Source: Anthopleura xanthogrammica
Taxonomy: Eukaryota; Cnidaria; Anthozoa; Actiniaria; Actiniidae
Direction: 5' to 3'
NCBI GenBank assembly: GCA_964019055.1
Contig: OZ025216.1
Span: 1,553,001 to 1,617,000, forward strand
DNA length: 64,000 nucleotides
Both the position numbers and the translations under genes were made by a program. The notes under the pieces are model-generated. The model was not told where the DNA came from, ran no database searches, and was given only the letters and a program-made list of their open reading frames with translations. Positions 59,373 to 64,000 of this stretch are shown piece after piece; positions within the stretch are counted from its first letter, which is position 1; every line of letters starts with the position of its first letter.

Positions 59373-61203
59373 ACTTATACATCGTGATTTCAACTAGAAA
59401 CAAGTTCATAAAGCTTGCCTTGGCACGAAATGCTTTCGTTCAGTCTGGATATTAGATCGTGTTGTTACGTAACGATTTCTACGGCTGTGAGTTGATCCAA
59501 GTAATGTTTTATATTCTATTGTCAGTTTTGTAAACCTTTTATTCCGATCTTACGACATTTTCTTAGAAAACCAACCCCTTTGGTTTTCAAACTTTTCTAC
59601 TTCCATCAGCCCACACAATCGTTACTAAAAATAGTAAATCGTTCTAAGGAGCGCGTTCGAACATGCAATGATATATATTTATATGAACATAGTTTTATAT
59701 CCCTTAAAAATATCCAGTACAGATGTTCGTATATAGAAATTACAAAATAATAATTGCAATATAGATTACTCGTGTTCTAATAAGATTTAAATTGAGCATT
59801 GATAATATTCAGGACTGATTTGACAGTTGTGCTATATATTTGTAAATAATACTGCCATGCCGAACGATATTTCAGAGATCAAAATCTCTATTCTATATAC
59901 AGTTTATACATCAATAAAAATATACTGTAAAAATGGTCTTTGTTGTCGAGATTTTTGTGTTGGGCGAAGCGGGAAGTATGTGGGTTTTTTAGACGGAAAT
60001 ATGAAAGTTCCGTGACAAAGGGCACAAAGAGGTAAGCCGAGAAGAAAGTTGACGTCATTGAACAAGATGGGGCGTAGAGCTGAACGTATAATCTGCTAGG
60101 ATCCTGCCCGCCGGACGCCGAACGGTCCTCTAAAATACATCTAGACCACGCTAACAGTATGGGGCCATCAGTACTTGACTTAATATAGAAGTTTTTGAAA
60201 TCCATTTAAGATTTGTTTGGCACTTTTACTCCCCTTAAAATGCGTGCCATTCTGACCGTTGCCCTTGTAATAAATTAAGTTAAATTAGAATTATCAGCTG
60301 CTCATGTAAACTATTTTAATTTATACTAACTGGTCATCAGACGATTAAAAATTCATAAAATTTTGAATTTCCTGACAAAATAAAAGATTAAAAGATACTG
60401 TCAATATAAAAGATCTAAAAATAAAACAATATAATTATTTTACACACGAATGGATTCAACTCTGATCTGTTAGAACATGTATTGATAAAGAGGAAACATT
60501 CTCAGTGTTACCCATACTGGCCTTGGGTTATTCATCATTGATGTCCTACGGAAGTATAAGACTGGTAACAGGAAGCAGTACTCGTAAGTAAACTCTAAGA
60601 ACAAGACCAGATGTTTTAGCCAACTGAGCATCTAATTTATACACACAAGACACACCTAAGAACAGAACAATGGAACTCTATTGATATGACGTCAGATGTA
60701 AACAACCTTTTGTTTAATATTTAAGGCAGGCAGAATTACTAAAGTTAAATGATATTTTGATATCAAAGCAATATATGATATTAAAGTAATATTTTTTTGT
60801 CTTGAAATGACATTAAATTATGTTCAATGAGTTTTTTCTTTTACTCTATAGATTAGTTGGGTTTTATTTTGTTTTGCAATGTCCTTGTGAAATAGCTTTC
60901 TCTTGTCATACACAACAGTTATAAGCAAGTTGTAGGGTTGATTTACACGATGCAATTTGTGCTGTAAATGTGCCAGAAGCAGATTGCATGCAACAGTTGT
61001 AAGCAAAAGTTGTACCATGTAAATCAGCCTTTAAGCAAGACCACATTTTTCAGCAAAAAGACTCCTAGAAAATGGCTGAAATAATGTGCCAAAATGGTTA
61101 TTTTCTTTTCCTTTTTCTTTGTAGAAATGGGGTCTCTACACTTTATGGTGCTGTTACACCTTTTTTTTACACTTTCTAAATATCAACTCAGTATCATCTT
61201 GGT
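59373..61203. other. 3' flank and intergenic
   Basis: AT-rich sequence with several ATTTA motifs just after the IER-like stop, as in short-lived mRNAs. No further gene seen. Confidence 0.45.
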
Positions 61204-64000
61204 TCATTGTTTGAAGAGATCTGTAGGCTCAACAGACATTAATGTACCAAACAAGAAATGCTGAATGATAGGAAACTTTGACAACACCTGAAAAAAGAAG
61301 AAAAATTATAAATAAACAAATTTGGAGTGAAAAAATTGAAGTTTTTATTCAAAGCAAATTCATCAGTTATGTAAATACAAAAGAAAAAAGCTTTCTAAGA
61401 ATTTCTAATATATTCTTCACCTCTGAGCCTATAATGTAAAGTACAAAACCCTCAAACATTCTCCAGTTAAAATTGTTTTATTTTTTTAAGCAGGAAATAC
61501 AAGTTGCAATTTGTTGGCCCAATTCATCGTCCCAACAACATCGATATCGGGAAGCAAATTGTGTGTGTAGTTTAGAGCCAATTCAAGCCCAATTCAAAGA
61601 AAACTGAATTGGCCTAATTCACAAAATCTGTAGCAGTCACAGATTTTATCATATCTGCCCGATTTTTCAAATTAAATTGGGCTTGAATCGGGCTCGACTC
61701 AGGCTCTCTAAACTACTTGCACAATTTGCTTCCCGACATGGTGTAGAATCAGGTCGACAATAGCAGCATGTAGATGGACCTTTACTCTTATCTACTCGTT
61801 TTATTTAATAAACTGGTGCAGTCCTGGGGGAGGGGGGGGGGGAGGGTACTTTGATATAAAAGGGCAGGGATGAGCAGTCCAACAAACCAGCTTCATTCTT
61901 GGTTATAAATTAAGAACATGAAAGGATTATTTAAAGGTCAGGTGTCACCATTTTCTTTCCTTACCTCTTTCTTGTACATCTTTATGAGGCCGGAGTAAAC
62001 CTTACTCCAATTAGGAACACCGCTTATTCCCCATAGAGTATTAGAATGCTCGGCAAATGGCCCTTTTTTCATCTGGGAATAAAGAGAAAAAATATTGATG
62101 GTTCATGGAAAGATGAAAAAATGGGAGGGGTAGGATGTAAATGTGGTGCCTTTTTCTGTTGTAATGTATTTAGTGGCCATGGGTTGAAGTATTACAGTGT
62201 GAACACTATAACCAGGGCTACTTAGACAGCAAGAACCCAAGAACCAATCAAAATGTAGAATAAAAACAATGTATCCCAACTTTGGGTATTCAAGCCAATG
62301 AGAAACCTGGACAGCACGAGTTGTTTACATGATCGTCTTTTTCTCATGGGAATCTGAATAATTTTCTCTACTTAACACATCAAAATTAAATGAAAAATTA
62401 ATTTCAGTGAATGAAATTTAAAGTTTATTCAATGGAATCCATTTCCTACCAAATGGTATCATAAACGAGGCTCAAAATAACGGCCGGTCATATGCCGGTC
62501 AAGACGTCCGTTCAAAACCGTATTTGACCGGTCAAGTACCAAATTTGGCCAGACATTGACTGTTGACTGGCTGTTATTTTGAGCCCTGCAAAAGGTCATC
62601 AAAGCTGTAAATTATTAAATCTAATATCAACTGCCAAACAGTTATGGTCAACCTTTTGCATGCTAACTATGAATGAATGAAACTTCTAGGAGGAGGTAAG
62701 AGAGGTTGATTTGTGTCCATGTAAGACAAAATAAGACAATTCAATAGTTGAAAAATATTATGAAATCATAATATTCACCTCAACAAACTGTAGTTATGTT
62801 GCTGATTTATCTCTGTTTCTACTAAAATTGTCATTTTAAGGAATTTCCAAGTTGGAAAATCCGGAATCGTGACCTGGAATGGCCCTTGGAATGGACTTCA
62901 GTGAAGTGGAGCTTGGATCAAAAAACTTTAAAAACTGCTTTTTCTTGCTAAAATTCTATGGATATGTGTCTATCTATTAAAACATATTTTAGCAAAGAAA
63001 TTTAAGTGATTAACGCATTTGAATCCAACATCCAGTTTTTCAGTGTCCAGTCCAAGTTCCCATTCCAGTTCCATTTTTTCAAGTTTTGATTCATTTAGTA
63101 AGTACTATTAAGATTGAAGATGGAAAACGATACTTATTGACAGCAAAAACCTACAGGGATTTCAAACCAGATGCAGAGCAGGTACTTACAGTATTGATAA
63201 ACTTGATACAATCCAAGAACATGTAGTCCTTGTGAAAACACTCTATAATATCCTCTTTCAAGAAAGATTTTGGAAATATGTGTTGATGATCTGTATAATT
63301 TAAAATACAAAACAGATTGTTAAATCATCTTCACTAAAGTGCATAATTAAAGAACCCTTTCACGTGATGTCAAAGCAGTTCAATTTAGAGGGCAAAACGA
63401 ATTTCAATCTCCTGAGAATGGAAATTTATATTTTTTTGTCTTTTAAATTGAGCTGCATTTCAAAGTGCTGCAAGTGGTTTATTAATGTACTTTATGCTTA
63501 TTTTCAATGGCACTGTCAGCACAAAGTAGGTTTTGCTGGATGCTAATCAATTGAAAATGTGTCTATGCATATCAATGCCAAGGGCATGTGCCTCATGCAG
63601 GGACTGTGCAAGGGGGAGGGGCTATAGCCCTACCACTTTTTCCCTTTTCCAATACTAGTTTCTTATATAGCCCCACCACTTTTTAGGGTGCTCCGCTCAA
63701 CCATGTCATGAGATGAATTTCTCACTTGCTGATCGAGACAAATGTGGCAACAGGGTAATGGAAAATGGACTACTGTACGTGTAAATGAAATGGATCATTG
63801 ACATCCTTCACACAGTACCCATGTACCTTAAAATACTCTAAACTTATGGTGTTTTTTATTTTTATTTATTAAAGTCTATCGCCAAGCAACCTGTTGCAAC
63901 AGTTTTTCTCAATCAGCACATAGGAAAGAAAACAGTCAGGTCAAGTACCGATAAGTTGTGCTGCTCCCCAGAAAAATGGAAGAAACTGAAAGTCATCTAG
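61204..64000 (-). CDS. PTPA: Serine/threonine-protein phosphatase 2A activator (PTPA), C-terminal exons, 5' end outside the window
   Basis: PTPA is an ATP-dependent prolyl isomerase-like activator of PP2A in cytosol and nucleus. Four exons are visible: 64000-63949 (runs off the edge), 63290-63190, 62072-61965, 61287-61204. In order they read LDDFQFLPFFWGAAQLI, KSFLKEDIIECFHKDYMFLD, KGPFAEHSNTLWGISGVPNW, SKVYSGLIKMYKKE and LSKFPIIQHFLFGTLMSVEP, then stop. These blocks match the family signatures GLDDFQFLPFIWGSSQL, HKDYMFLECILFI, GPFAEHSNQLWNIS and KFPVIQHFKFGSLL. Phases agree across the three visible introns, all with GT-AG ends. About 120 C-terminal residues are covered; the catalytic core lies further right. 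Confidence 0.95.
61520..61765. mobile_element. Foldback element in PTPA intron
   Basis: Left GGGAAGCAAATTGTGTGTGT / AGTTTAGAGCC and right GGCTCTCTAAACTACTTGCA / CAATTTGCTTCCCGAC are inverted, with inner AATTCAAGCCCAATT / AATTGGGCTTGAAT pairs. Confidence 0.7.
62467..62586. mobile_element. ~120-bp palindromic element in PTPA intron
   Basis: Ends GGCTCAAAATAACGGCC and GGCTGTTATTTTGAGCC are inverted; inner motifs GACCGGTCAAGTACC and GCCGGTCAAG are related. Confidence 0.65.
62771..63111. repeat. ~350-bp dispersed repeat, copy 2
   Basis: Same sequence as 25510-25857 in the same orientation, in a PTPA intron, ending ~80 bp before the exon at 63190. Confidence 0.8.
63362..63480. mobile_element. Palindromic element, relative of 34553-34680
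   Basis: Inverted motifs GCAGTTCAATTTAGAGGGCA and GTCTTTTAAATTGAGCTGC, with a similar centre (AATTTCAATCTCCTGAGAAT). A small frame through it is not taken as coding. Confidence 0.5.

Overview
The window reads as nuclear DNA of an intron-rich, AT-rich, repeat-laden invertebrate animal. The gene set and the density of foldback elements and tRNA-derived SINEs fit a cnidarian, probably an anthozoan (coral or anemone). That assignment is inference from gene content. There are no bacterial operons, CRISPR arrays, rRNA genes or functional-looking tRNA genes.

Region 1 (1-15.1 kb) is rearranged and repeat-built. An 84-bp tandem array is followed by two nearly identical copies of a ~4.3 kb segment (about 569-4844 and 7463-11760). 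Each copy carries an orphan rhodopsin-like 7TM receptor gene (-), a short 5' relic of the same receptor, a small PC4-like ORF (-) and the 3' end of a non-LTR retrotransposon interrupted by a foldback element. An oppositely oriented intact receptor (5251-6144, +) lies between the copies. The second copy's receptor is frameshifted, and a fourth truncated receptor fragment sits at 14.77-15.08 kb. Two more foldback elements and a 17-copy 60-bp minisatellite fill 12.5-14.35 kb.

Region 2 (15.1-28.3 kb, -) is one 17-exon gene for an AK5-like adenylate kinase. It has an AK5-type N-terminus and four consecutive kinase domains, the fourth degenerate. Domain exon lengths repeat almost exactly (164/114/192 nt). 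Its introns are packed with MITEs, SINEs and minisatellites. It is head-to-head with PIGK (28.7-34.3 kb, +), the catalytic subunit of the GPI transamidase.

Region 3 (34.3-51.6 kb) holds one recognised gene, a single-exon Methuselah-like GPCR with a somatomedin-B domain (37839-40493, -). Its C-terminal coding tail has been tandemly copied into the 3' flank. The rest is long microsatellites (TTCG, TCCA, TGCCAC) and SINE-derived arrays.

Region 4 (51.6-64 kb) contains POFUT1 (six exons, +), an intronless IER2/IER5-family immediate-early gene with CRE and CCAAT elements upstream (+), and the 3' exons of the PP2A activator PTPA (-), which runs off the right edge.

The genes do not form a pathway. 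PIGK and POFUT1 act in the ER, AK5-like and PTPA are cytosolic, IER is nuclear and the GPCRs are in the plasma membrane. The most unusual features are the four-domain adenylate kinase, the SINE tails that have expanded into tandem arrays, the foldback insertion whose target site can be reconstructed, and the duplicated receptor cluster.
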